A stretch of DNA of 60,000 nt, from contig JAQGDQ010000061.1 in the NCBI GenBank assembly GCA_030141605.1, positions 609,685 to 669,684 on the forward strand. The letters run 5' to 3'. Below are positions 40,905 to 51,319 of this stretch, one piece after another. The position numbers were made by a program, and so were the translations under genes. The notes under the pieces were generated by a model. It ran no database searches. It was not told where the DNA came from and saw only the letters and a list, made by a program, of their open reading frames with translations. The stretch's first letter is position 1; each line of letters begins with the position of its first letter. Source of the DNA: Tubiluchus corallicola (Eukaryota; Priapulida; Priapulimorpha; Priapulimorphida; Tubiluchidae).

Positions 40905-43900
40905 GACTGCCAGCCAGTCGACCCACTAACAGCCAATCAGCTTGTAAATACACATTTTACAGTTTCAGACTGTCGATTTAGGTACCCTGCAAGTGGTGGT
41001 TATAGGCGTTTTGCATTTAATTTAATATTGAGCATACCTACTCATCCTTATACATCCATGTCGAGGTAATGTAAATTATGTAGGCTTTAGTTATAAAAAT
41101 TGACGATTCATATATGATCCCAATAGCCTAATTCCACTCTCACAGAACTACTTACTTGGCCTTTAGTTGCACAATACAGTAGTAACAATAATTCCACGCG
41201 TACTATACTAAATACGCAGTGACATCAAGATATTCCCTGCGATATTTAAAGCTTAAAGGAAAGTCCAAGATTTTTGAGACGTTAGGCTTATTTCAATGTT
41301 CGCGAAAAATGTTAGAAGCACTTAGTAATAAAACTGCAATAAGCGCCTCGTGTAACTAAAGAAATCACTTTAAAGTCGCGATCACTCATGCTTGGGCGCT
41401 CCCATTTTCAATGCTCATTCTTCTTCTAATGACGTCATTCGTACTGAAGAAAAGTAGGGCACTGTCAATCTTCATCAAAAGTATAATAATTTTTTTAAAA
41501 AAAAATTAAATAGCTAATTTTGTAATAATTTGGCGTGAACATTTGGTAAATTGCAGAAGTTTAAATTAGTTTAAGCAGCGCGCACTTACGGAAAGCCACG
41601 ACGCGCTTACGAAAAGTCACGAAGTCTCCCAGTTACGTCATGATTTTCAAGTGAATAGCGGCAACCACCACGCCCGAAAATTTCTATTCAGAGACAGTAT
41701 ACTTATGCTCTATAAGTTTTTCTTCGCAAATTTCTTTGCTATATTTTTCTAAGTTTATGTGATAGCAGCAAAATAAACCAAGCATGCCACGCGATTAATT
41801 ACATGCACGCTGTTCGTGACATTTATTACTGTTCGTGAGTCTGGGTAATTCTCGCGACACATTACGAATTACCTCAAATGGATCTAAAAGAACGCCTCTC
41901 CAATCCGCAGACCGCTTTTTTGCGTGAGTATTGTAAAAAACTAAATTCGCAATCTAAGCGACGAACAAACAACAGTCATTGAAAAGAGGGACGAAAACAA
42001 AAACAAAATATCGTAATTTCACCTACCCTTCTCCTGCTTTCCCGAACGTAGAGAAATATCCGAATGTAGCAGACTGCAGTAACAACCATTGGCATCATGA
42101 CGACGAAAAAAGCCCACAAGTACTTATGAAGAGGGACAGCGTTGTAGTTCCAAAAGCAGTGACGTGAGCGTGGCTCCAACCAAAACCTGTGGTAGGAATT
42201 CGCATTGAAATAAAAATATTTTTGTAGAAATGCTATTAAAGTATTGAGAATGTCGAAAGCAAATTGTCAGCTTTGATTCTACGATACAGAGATAATTATT
42301 GTTTTTATTACAAAACAATGACTGTGGAATTAGGATGCAGTCAAGTAGCATACAATCGAACAACCAAGTAGGTTTTGTCACCCCTTTGTTTATGCTAAAC
42401 CTGCTTAATTTTTAAAAGGACTAAAAATGTAGAGCTTACAGAAGTTTTATTCTCTTAAGGACGCACGCACGCACACACGCGCAGGCACACGCACAAACAC
42501 TTATAAGTAATTTTTAGCTCTTTCAGCTCATTAATCCATTTTTAATTTTTGTAGTTTTTTTGTCTTCTTCTTCTTCTTCTTCTTCTTCTTGTTGTTCGTC
42601 CTTACCTTTAGCTGTATGTGTAACTATAATTGCAACTTGTAAAAATTGATTACGAAATAAATGAAATTAAAAACATAAGCACAGTCGTTTATGGTTTGGC
42701 ACTCAACGAGCAGATGCTGTTTTCATGGTTCTTATGGAATAAGTTCCTAAATTGCAGCAAAGAAACTATTGACAGAGAATACTTTAAATACTATTTTATT
42801 GTGTATTTCAAATTATTATTATGCAAGTTCGTTTTAAAACTAGTTTATTTATAACTAGTCTGGAATGCGAAGCATCTACTCAGTACTTTCTCTCTTTTTC
42901 TGTCTTTCAGCGAAAAAGTAGCTGAAGAACATATAGGTTACAAAAACACCAATGCCAGGCCTATAACTGATGATGAACTTGAAAACCTCTCAAAACAAAA
43001 AAGAACTACTAAAGACAAAATTCATCAGTGCAAGCATTTTTCAAAAATCGAGATACTAAAGAAAGAAAGAAATTTTATAAAGAATCTTAGTGCTAACTAC
43101 GAACGCCAAGTTCAAGAAATATTAAATCAAACATTTAATACAAAAAATCGATAGTCAAGCGGGCACTACAACTTTGGAAGTAATCACCAAACACAATAAA
43201 GCAAACTAACTGTCTATCACTATTCAAGTCTGAAAAGAGTATTCTTTTCATCTATTCTATTCTAACAAACTGAGCGATAGACGTCCAAATTTCAATACGT
43301 TTATGTAGGGCGCGGAGTACGCCACTAGCCGAAGTAGGACACTTCTGCTAAAGCGCATGTGCTAAATTTGCGGGAAAAGCAGTATCGTACATGAGCAGCC
43401 CAGAATCGAGAATTATGACATAACAAAACATAAAACTAAATTTGTTTTAGAAAAAAGTAACTTTATAATAATGATGGTGAGTTTTTGACAATTTACAAAT
43501 GTATTTTTTACAATAATATCATCATTATTATTAGCCCCATTAATATTATCATAAAATTAAACTAACTATCCAATGCTTTAAAGAGAAAAAACTATGTAGG
43601 GCACATGCTCCCTAGCCCGTTTACTTAGTAGAAAGCAATTATTTATCCAAGAGATAGTGAGACGGGTCACCTGTCTGTGAAGCGAGACAAAATAAAAAAT
43701 GATATATTTTGAGCAAATATTATGAATCACCTAAAAGCGGGCTTATTTCACTTCAAAAACATTAATATCGAAGTCAAATTTAATTTTGGCCGTTCTAGTA
43801 GCTCAGAATAAGATTCTTTTATTTTATCAGATGTATAATAAATTATTCAACATGTCTTGACGTTTTCAATTATTATTATTAAATAAACAAAGACAACGGA

Positions 43901-46208
43901 CGCTGCCAGTACGGTTAACGACTCATTTCATGACCTGTTACTAGTGTCCTACTTGGGCTAATGTCCTATTCCGCTCCCAAGAATTTACACTTTTTTACTT
44001 ACCCAGTATCACGTATATAGCTTGACGTGTCAGTAACAGTATTAAACATCCAAATGAACATGCAGATAGCCACACAGAATGGCGTAGAGAAGTACTGCTT
44101 GTAGATTTGGTGGTGGCAGATAGCTATCAGACGGTTGAAACTAATAACCATCAGTGTCATCAGAGATGTGGTACAGGCGATGTAGCAGACGGCTCCAATC
44201 ATTTTACAAATCTTATTTTGTTGCTCCAACTTTTCTTTCGCCAGAAAACCTACAGGTATTTTTCCGCCATTTGTTTAGAGTTTAAAGAATAATTTCATTA
44301 AGAATGTGTTTGTAGACGCTAGGTTTGCTCGTACTACGTACAAAAACACTCAATCTGTCAAATCTTAATTTATTTATTCACCGGGTTTTTAGATTTTGAA
44401 AATTCTTTACCAGACTAGTGGAGGATTTTTAAAATTCAAAGCTCGGTGAATACAGTAGAGCCATCACATAATCATCAACAGTGCCATCATCATCATTATC
44501 ATCATCGTCATCATCATCATCATCATCACCACTATTACCAGCATCATCATCTTCTATACTTATTGTGCGCATTCAACTGACCAAGGATTCCAGAAGGGGT
44601 GACCATTCCAGTAATCAAGAGGTCAGCTAGTGACAAGTTGCAGATGAAGACGTTACACGCTTTTTGTAGAGGCTCGTAGAGCACCAATGAAAGAATGACC
44701 AGAACGTTGCCAAAAATTCCCATTCCTACAAGTAAGTTTGACAGCATTATTACAACAGCTTGCTACAAGTCTATAACAACGAGAATCACAAGCAGCAGCT
44801 TATCATTTTTCAAAATGGCTTCAAGTGAAAACTTCAACTAATAAAATCATTAAGGTAAGATTAAATTTATATAAAATAACGTCACGTGTCCGTTTAAAGA
44901 TTTATTTTGTTTTTGCAAAATGCAGAATTACGCTAGAAAATGTCTTAAAACATTCACCACCACTGACACTCCCGAGACCCTGTATATTTATTCGGATGTT
45001 GTTGGTGGATAGAGGCAGGGACCGAACCTAGTTCATTATCAACAATAATCCTTTAAGATGAAACATTGAACGGACAGAGATGTTTTTGCCACTTTCAGAT
45101 GTCAAGGTGTCATCCTTCGTGTGGTAAATAGACAGACTCAGTTGGTGAATAAATCTGTCCAGAGCAAGAAATGAACCTGGCGGCCACTAATTCATTTATT
45201 GACCAGTCTCGTCGTTGCTTAACTTCACTCGCTAAGTGGCTATTTTCACCGCCTACGGATTAATAATTTATCGTCGTGGAGAAATTTCTGTTCCATTCTC
45301 ATTATCATAGGCTCTCACGTACTTCAAAAATATTTCCACGGACTCCCGCACTCCAAAACACAAAAATTGTCTATGAACAACCAATTGTTTCAACTAGCGT
45401 TTAAGTTGAGTCACAGCAAAAGTGCCTCAGAACAAAAATTTAGAAAAAAATAGAGAAAAAACACTTTGAGAAAAATGTTAATTAATTGTAATACAGTCTT
45501 AATCCTAAATATAATTAAAAAGATTTGTTTTTAATTTGGACTCGAACCTCGAATTCGGTCAAACTGATTCAAGCGTTTGCTAACACGAGCTGCTAGCGGC
45601 TGACGTTACATTAGATGTTACAATGACGATATAAAACAAATTTTAACAATTTGATGAGTTAAATTTAATAGCTGTAAATTTTTAAATTCAGGACATTTGA
45701 CAGTATGTTTTTGACGTTTTGATATCGTTTACGCGTTAAGTTGATTTTTACTTGAAATTACCAAAATCTACAAAAACAAGGTTGAACTTCGTGATACTGC
45801 TCATAAAGATTTCTTTTTCTTGCTGCTTCTAATAACTAATAGTAAGATTACTGCAATTTTGTGATAGTTTTATCGGAAATTTATCCCATATGCATGGGAA
45901 TTTAATCCGTTTCCCATCCTAAAGGCTTTACAACAAAAAACCTTTCTTACAGAAATCTCTATATTCACGTGATTCCCATTCCTATGAACGACCCTAGCTT
46001 CGATACGTCATTTCTGGGGCGCCTTGCACATTATTGGTCCATCATGACCCATAATGGTTCACTGACCCAAAATGATTCAACACTTACCTGCAGATATACA
46101 CTGCACAAACAAATAAACAATGGACGCTCCAAGGCTAATGTCATATTCTCTATGAAATTCTTCAAGAGCGACTTCCTCAAAAGTGGTGTTATTGGTGGCG
46201 ACAACCAT
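38981..46208 (-). CDS. Class A GPCR, melatonin-receptor/Tre1-like orphan
   Basis: Five coding exons on the minus strand, 46208-46088, 44725-44582, 44249-44003, 42186-42027 and 39331-38981, join in phase (1, 1, 2, 0) to 340 aa. I chose the ATG at 46208 (A at -3, G at +4), which leaves a short N-terminus with an N-glycosylation site (NNTT) before TM1. The frame stays open upstream without another ATG. Visible landmarks are GNVLV in TM1, NLSLAD in TM2, Cys103 at the top of TM3 and Cys181 in loop 2 for the disulphide, FNR (126-128) where DRY is usual, CSWGP in TM6 and NPIIY (292-296) in TM7, then FRKGF of helix 8. The NPIIYGLTN-x-x-FRK ending resembles melatonin-type receptors, but the ligand cannot be named. 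Introns inside the transmembrane core are numerous. The frame continues past the stop; see the extension entry. Confidence 0.92.
40852..40905. repeat. (CTGT)n microsatellite
   Basis: About a dozen TCTG units in the last intron of the GPCR gene. Nothing else in this intron (39332-42026) is recognised. Confidence 0.95.
42562..42590. repeat. (TTC)n microsatellite
   Basis: A short pure TTC run in the GPCR intron between 42187 and 44002. Confidence 0.9.
42911..43154 (+). CDS. Candidate terminal coding exon nested in GPCR intron
   Basis: After a strong pyrimidine tract and CAG (42890-42910) the plus strand is open for 80 residues to a TAG at 43152. The sequence is lysine- and glutamate-rich and probably coiled-coil: it contains ARPITDDELENLSKQKRTTK, ILKKERNFIKNL and YERQVQEILNQ. 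There is no ATG near the start, so it would need an upstream exon supplying two bases of the first codon. It lies antisense inside the GPCR intron. It may be the last exon of a nested gene or a decayed element ORF; I recognise no family. Confidence 0.3.
44463..44551. repeat. (ATC)n tract
   Basis: An impure ATC repeat in the GPCR intron, ending about 30 bp before the donor side of the second coding exon (which ends at 44582). The short distance to the donor could matter for splicing if the tract expands. Confidence 0.9.
45000..45240 (-). repeat. 5S-rRNA-derived SINE, minus copy
   Basis: On the minus strand 45235-45175 reads AAGTTAAGCAACG, CGAGACTGG, then GGCCGCCAGG, following the 3' half of 5S rRNA (GTTAAGCAACGTCGGGCCTGG ... 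GACCGCC). Downstream, 45082-45008 holds a block (CATCTCTGT, AGGATTATT, ATAATGA, GTCC-TGCC) shared with the plus copy at 57963-58225. A 5S head plus a common core is the design of SINE3-type elements. It lies in the first intron of the GPCR gene. Confidence 0.65.
45541..45605 (-). repeat. tRNA-like SINE head (possible)
   Basis: On the minus strand this segment has GGTTCGAGTCC, a good tRNA B-box, preceded at a suitable distance by GCTAGCAGCTCGTGTTAGCA, an A-box-like stretch. No intact cloverleaf is present, so it is taken as a SINE remnant and not a tRNA gene. Confidence 0.35.
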
Positions 46209-46794
46209 GATATCGGAAGGAATCGCCGGCGACTGTTCCTCTGCTGTCTCTTCGATGAATCTGCTATTTGTGGACGATGACAATAGGTTTGGGATGGCAA
46301 AGAAACAAAAACAGTGCGCATGTCTCGGGGATTTACAAAGATTGAAGGTGCGTCGCTTTGAAGCCTTACAGCGTCTGAGATGCGCTCTTCTTCACTGGGT
46401 GCTTTACAGGTAAATTTTATTACGGAATGTATTAAAGCAGCACTGAAGACAAAATGTGAATAACCTTATCATGTTTGAAAACTGGCGAAAAGTTTTTTAC
46501 ATGCAAAAATAAGCTGTTTTAGTTTTCCCGTGGCACCACTGGTATCTATAGCGCATTTAACAATGCAATAATTCACGCACGGTAAAACAATTAAAAAGTG
46601 CTATTGTATTAGAATTTTCCTCCCTGAATTCACAAAAATTACACCAGACTACACATCATAGACGGCCAAAGGTACACATGGAATGCACCAAGTAGGAGGC
46701 AGTCAATTTACTCATTAAACATCATTAAACTCAATATATATATATAGACATGATTATGATATGATTAAGACTGCATTTCTTTAAAAAAGGAGTG

Positions 46795-47071
46795 AACAAT
46801 CTACAAGCACAATTTTCACTACTAAAATTATATAAGCAGCCGAGTACAGCAAGCAAGATCAATTTAAAAAGCGAATTAACTCCGAAAAATGTGCTTAGAC
46901 TGTAGTATAATTTTTTTATTCATAATGTAATTTAGTGAGTGATTCACTGGCTCAGGCAATATCACAAAAGTGGAAGACCAATCTTAGTGAAGTTTAAGAG
47001 TTCTGTAGTAAAGCTACACGTTTTATTTTGTAGTTGGAGCTAAATTGACCAAAAAGTATCTGAAAAGATTA
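46795..47071 (+). repeat. ~275-bp interspersed repeat, copy A
   Basis: From AACAATCTACAAGCACAATT to about TATCTGAAAA this segment matches, in inverted orientation, 50612-50887 with high similarity over its whole length. Shared blocks include ATTATATAAGCAGCCGAGTA, GTGCTTAGACTGTAGTATAA and AAGAGTTCTGTAGTAAAGCT. It may be a SINE/MITE copy or one arm of a large element. Confidence 0.85.
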
Positions 47072-47189
47072 TTATTCGAAGGCGGTCAGTTTACTCGTTA
47101 AACCTGAAGCTGTATGGAAACTATGAGTTCAGTCTTGTATGGTGCTTCACTGAGCTGAATAAACAATTTAAGTGTGACGATGTGCAGAT

Positions 47190-47460
47190 ATTTAGACACA
47201 CAGACACACAGACACGCGTGGATACATAGGTCATTTGGATATAAGATGCTTTGGACACATAGATAATTTGGACATAATGTGACTTGGACATTTATAGGAC
47301 CTTTAGACACATAAGTCATTTGGACGCATATGACATTTTGAAATTGGGTATTTTAGGCATGTAGGTTTTACGGATGCAAGGAAGTTTGGACACAGTCTAT
47401 GCGTGTGTCTAAATAACCTGCGTCTGAAATGTTCTGTGTCCAAATATGCCTATGTCAAAC
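47190..47460. mobile_element. Foldback made of inverted degenerate minisatellites
   Basis: The left part repeats a TTTGGACACATAGG-like unit many times in plus orientation (47190-47400). From about 47395 to 47455 the same unit appears inverted (TGTGTCTAAAT, TGTGTCCAAAT, ATGTCAAAC). No ORF is included. The architecture matches the foldback at 54340-55200, although the units differ. Confidence 0.55.
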
Positions 47461-47649
47461 TAACCATAATTTCCAAGTTTATAATTTTATAAATGATAGA
47501 GCTCAGTTATACCCTAAAACAAACAAAATTACAAGAAAAAAGCCTTGATGGAGACGGATTTCAATCTGTAATGCTGAAACACTTGGTCTTCTGGACCAAG
47601 TCAGCGTTTAACCAGCTGTGACTTATGCGTGAATGAGAGCCGATGGCTA

Positions 47650-48775
47650 TGGAATAACTAGAAAGTTATATTTATTAAAAAAGAATGGAGCCCAAAAGCT
47701 TATGACCACTATCTCTTTGCACTTACTTGGAAAACTTGCTGAACGCTCGTTAGAAACCAGGTTTATCTCATTGATAAAGAGAAGGAGAGTGCCAGAATAT
47801 ATTACAATATTTATTGCACCATCCGTGAAAAGATTCTGTCTAGAGTTGCTGTCTGCTGAGATTGTTAACAAGCATTTGGCTTAGTTTGGTTAGATGGTCT
47901 GATTGTCAACAAACACTTGGCTCAGTTTGGTTAGATGGTCTGATATATAAACTACATGAAACAGGAATTTCGTCGAGACTGATGAAAGCATACTGTACGA
48001 TAGGAAAGTACATATTAGACAGGGCAATTATTCTTCCTGTGATTACCACTGCAAAATTGGGTTAGCCTAAGGATCAGTGATTGCCCCTGTTTTATTTATA
48101 TTCCTCGCTCTTGATATTTTCAGGCAACTGAGAACACTGAGAACAATTATTGGTGTAGTAACTATTTCAAATTTGCTGATGACGACACGATCTTAGTGGA
48201 TAGTGATGCATCAACAAAAGCAATTAGACGGGCACAAAATTGCTGCAGTGAACTACACAAATGGCGCTACAAATGGAGGTAGGTCATTAACTTTTCAGCT
48301 GGTAAAACTGAGGTGATACCTTTGGAGCTTGAATATTAACTATAGGCAATATAGTAAAGTTCTTTCTATACTCATAGATATTAATTCAGTGTTTGAATAG
48401 AACATAAATGCCAATAAGAAAAAATTTTGGAATCGCTGGATGAAAATTAAAGTAAATACTTGGCTGTAAAAGGATTCAGTTTACTTACGTTGTTTAAAAG
48501 TATTTTGTTTTATTAGTTGTTTGTTGTTTTGTAATTACCGCCAAAATTGCCGATTACACCCTGGCAACGAAAGTAGAAGCGTTAGCATTAAGCGCGTCGC
48601 TAGGCCAAGGAAATTTTAAGGATTTTCTGCATAAACTCGGTTACATAAATGGTAATGATCGTGAATCCTGCAACCTTGGCAGGCAAACTGCTGAACATTT
48701 GGTATTTGATTGTCTTGTCTTCGCTGAAAGAGATGGTGACATGCAGAAAAGTTCTGTAATTTAGTAAAAGATGAT
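47650..48775 (+). pseudogene. LINE (Jockey/CR1-like) reverse transcriptase, decayed
   Basis: Several frames together show non-LTR reverse-transcriptase landmarks in order: ISLHLLGKLAERSLETRFISL (finger/palm start), GLA-stop-GSVIAPVLF (the GLPQGS block, CAA mutated to TAA), FADDDTILV (48172-48198, the FADD catalytic box), then FSAGKTEVIPLE, and a C-terminal LHKLGY and TAEHLVFDC (48560-48720). In-frame stops and shifts separate these blocks and the central palm part is shortened. A 41-bp tandem duplication at 47861-47942 adds damage. The element is dead; the endonuclease part is not seen. Confidence 0.82.
47861..47942. repeat. 41-bp tandem duplication
   Basis: Two units starting ATTGTTAACAAGCATTTGGC and ATTGTCAACAAACACTTGGC lie head to tail inside the LINE remnant, with a few differences. 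It arose after or during decay of the element. Confidence 0.85.
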
Positions 48776-49023
48776 TTAATTTTAGGACTGCAGCCAGTTT
48801 AGCAAAATAACTGTGTGTACTTAACTGACTTTTTGACTCGATACTTTACGCAGCATGTAAATATTCGTGTTCAACAACTGATTTTTTGTAGTTATAAACT
48901 ACTCCCTTACAATTAGTTCGAGTTGAACTTTGATTGACTCTGACATTCTGTTTCTTCCATACAAAACGTACCGTCATGTAAGTAGACAGCGATAGCATTT
49001 TGAAAATTACTGGGATGGACACC

Positions 49024-49210
49024 AGTTATCATCATCATAGTCATCATAATCATCATAATGATCGTCGTCATCATCACTATCATCATCGTGGTCGTCGTCA
49101 TCCTGCAATTAATCGTCGTTATCATGACCATCATCACATTATCACTAATATCATCATCATCATCATCATCATCAAAGGCGTCATAATCATTATCATCATC
49201 ATCATCATCA

Positions 49211-49249
<39 letters not shown>

Positions 49250-49316
49250 ACGCCGTCGTTATAAGAGTTATCGCCGTCGTGTCATCAATATCATCTTCAC
49301 CATCATAACCATCATC
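49024..49316. repeat. ATC/GTC trinucleotide tract
   Basis: A long impure tract changing from ATC units to a pure GTC run (49211-49250) and back. His- and Val-rich ORFs across it are artefacts. Confidence 0.9.
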
Positions 49317-50611
49317 ACATTTACATAATAGTTACATTTGTTGAGTGAAAAATACATGTATTATTTTTACCCGTATATATATTAGCAAAACCAGCACTTT
49401 TTAGATATAATTTATCTAGGCTACTTGCCAGCATAATTATTTTACAGAAGTATAGCAGCCAGGCTAGCTACATCCATCAAGGCCATTTATACGTTTCACG
49501 AAGTGCTAAAGCAGCTATGGCATCCACGAACTATGCGGCTCGCAGGCTCACACACAGTGTGTCTACTTCTCAAAATCTGCCTGAAACCTGAGCAAATGTG
49601 GCAACAAACTCTGTCAAAAACAGACCTCCGAAATCTGATGCAGTTTAGTTTTCTGGACGATGTTAGTAGAATTCTGTACGCGAAGTGTCCGCTAACTGGA
49701 AAGTGTCTGGCTGTGTTTTTCTACTAAGAACTTTTCTATACTGCTAATAGTTCGTCTTGGAGGCGTTGCCAAGATTATTCCATGCAAATTCAAGCAAATT
49801 TTGCTTGAACGACGGGAAGAAGCAGTCGTGTTGAATTTTCAAAAAAAAATTTGCAAATTGCTTAGATTTTGTAATTTTATATAGTACTGTGAAAATTCAT
49901 AAAATTAAAATCGGAAACAATGTATAATCGGATATTTTTGCTTCAACATGAGCGCAATTGAGAAACTCGCTAAGTTATCAGAGTGTTTACGGTAAGCTTC
50001 TTGAAATATGTAGGTGTGTTACAGATATTTTTTACCTAACAATACTTTAGATTTAGCAGGGTAACTGTTTACTGTTTATAATATCAATTTAAATAAAAAT
50101 GTTATAACTTACTGGCGCAATTATAAAGCTTTTGAAACCACGTATGGTCAAAATATTGAAATAAGGTAATGCAGTTAAAATAAAAATGGAACCAGGATTT
50201 GAAAATGGTGACCTTTGAGTTTTAGGCTCAACATTTCAGTTTGTCTTAAGTAGTAATTTAGCAGTTCTTTCAGGTTTTCCAAGAGTTGATTTATTTACGC
50301 TATAGGAAACCCAACTGCTTACTAATTTTATTACGTCTTCCTTTGTTTTCACCGTTTGTAAATCAAAAATTATTGATTCAAATCTAGTCTCTGGTTTCTC
50401 TTTAATTTTTTTTTGGCTGCGTTTGGTTTAAAAAATTAACAATCTCGATTAATTCCGTGTTTATGCGCCTTTGATTTTCTCCTAACTGTTTTAGGCTTTT
50501 TTAAATTTTTCAAGTTTTATAAAAAATAACAACGAAATTCACAAGGACAACGATGATGACAACATTAACCGTAACAATAATAACAACAACAACTACAACA
50601 CGACTAATAGT

Positions 50612-50887
50612 TTTTTTCAGATATTTTTTGGTCAATTTAGATCCAACTACAAAATAAAACGTGCAGCTTTACTACAGAACTCTTAAACGTTGGTCTTCCA
50701 ATTTTGTAGTAGTGCCTGAGTCAGTGAATCATTCACTCAATTACACCATGGATGAAAAATTTATACTACAGTCTAAGCACATTTTTCGGAGTTAATTCGT
50801 TTTTTAAATTGGTCTTGCTTGCTGTACTCGGCTGCTTATATAATTTTAGTACTGAAATTGTGCTTGTAGATTGTTATGTAGGCGTGC
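50612..50887 (-). repeat. ~275-bp interspersed repeat, copy B (inverted)
   Basis: This is the inverted partner of 46795-47071. The shared sequence reaches the outer boundary ATCTACAAGCAC on both sides and stops at about the same inner point, next to TATCTGAAAA. The pair encloses about 3.5 kb that includes the LINE remnant. Confidence 0.85.
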
Positions 50888-50957
50888 GTGCATGTGTGTA
50901 TGTGTGTATGTATGTATATATGTATGTATGTATCTATGCATGTATGTATGTATGTAT
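50886..50957. repeat. (TATG)n microsatellite
   Basis: An impure TATG/TGTG run directly outside repeat copy B. Confidence 0.9.
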
Positions 50958-51008
50958 TATGTATATCAGTATAGGGCATATATAGATATATGATATTCTA
51001 TGATAAAA

Positions 51009-51319
51009 GCGCGTTGAATACCCCGGGAACGTGTCCACTCCAACAAGCAATCACCGAGTCTTACTTTTGCACTGATTACATGATTCGGACACTCAGTATA
51101 AACAGCAACATTACGATTCTAAATGCTTCTGGGTTGTCGAACCCGCAGGTGACTTCCATTTCCTGCGCGTTGAATACCCCGGGAACGTGTCCACTCCAAC
51201 AAGCAATCACTGAGTCTTACTTTTGCACTGATTACATGATTCGGACACTCAGTATAAACAGCAACATTACGATTCTAAATGCTTCTGGGTTGTCGAACCC
51301 GCAGGTGACTTCCATTTCC
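51009..51319. repeat. 156-bp tandem duplication with open frame
   Basis: 51009-51164 and 51165-51319 are identical except for one base (C at 51055, T at 51211). The unit is exactly 52 codons and the plus frame is open through both copies, containing CPLQQAITESYFCTDYMIR and two N-glycosylation-type sites (NSNIT, LNASG). The single difference is a third-position change (ACC/ACT). Base composition is richer in G+C than the surroundings. It looks like an exon-like fragment, but I cannot assign it to a family or find flanking splice sites. Confidence 0.85.

Noticed and set aside
46209-46283. N-terminal extension of the GPCR to 46283
   Set aside because: The frame is open, but the start there is TTG. 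The first in-frame ATG, with good context, is at 46208. An upstream coding exon is possible but unsupported.
46031-46321. 96-codon minus ORF with its own ATG over GPCR exon 1
   Set aside because: It is the alternative frame of the exon; the GPCR frame alone continues in phase into exon 2 and TM1.
49441-49727. Open plus frame of about 90 codons (HEVLKQLWHPRTMRLAG and on)
   Set aside because: It is longer than neighbours, but I recognise no family and see no splice sites; left unannotated.
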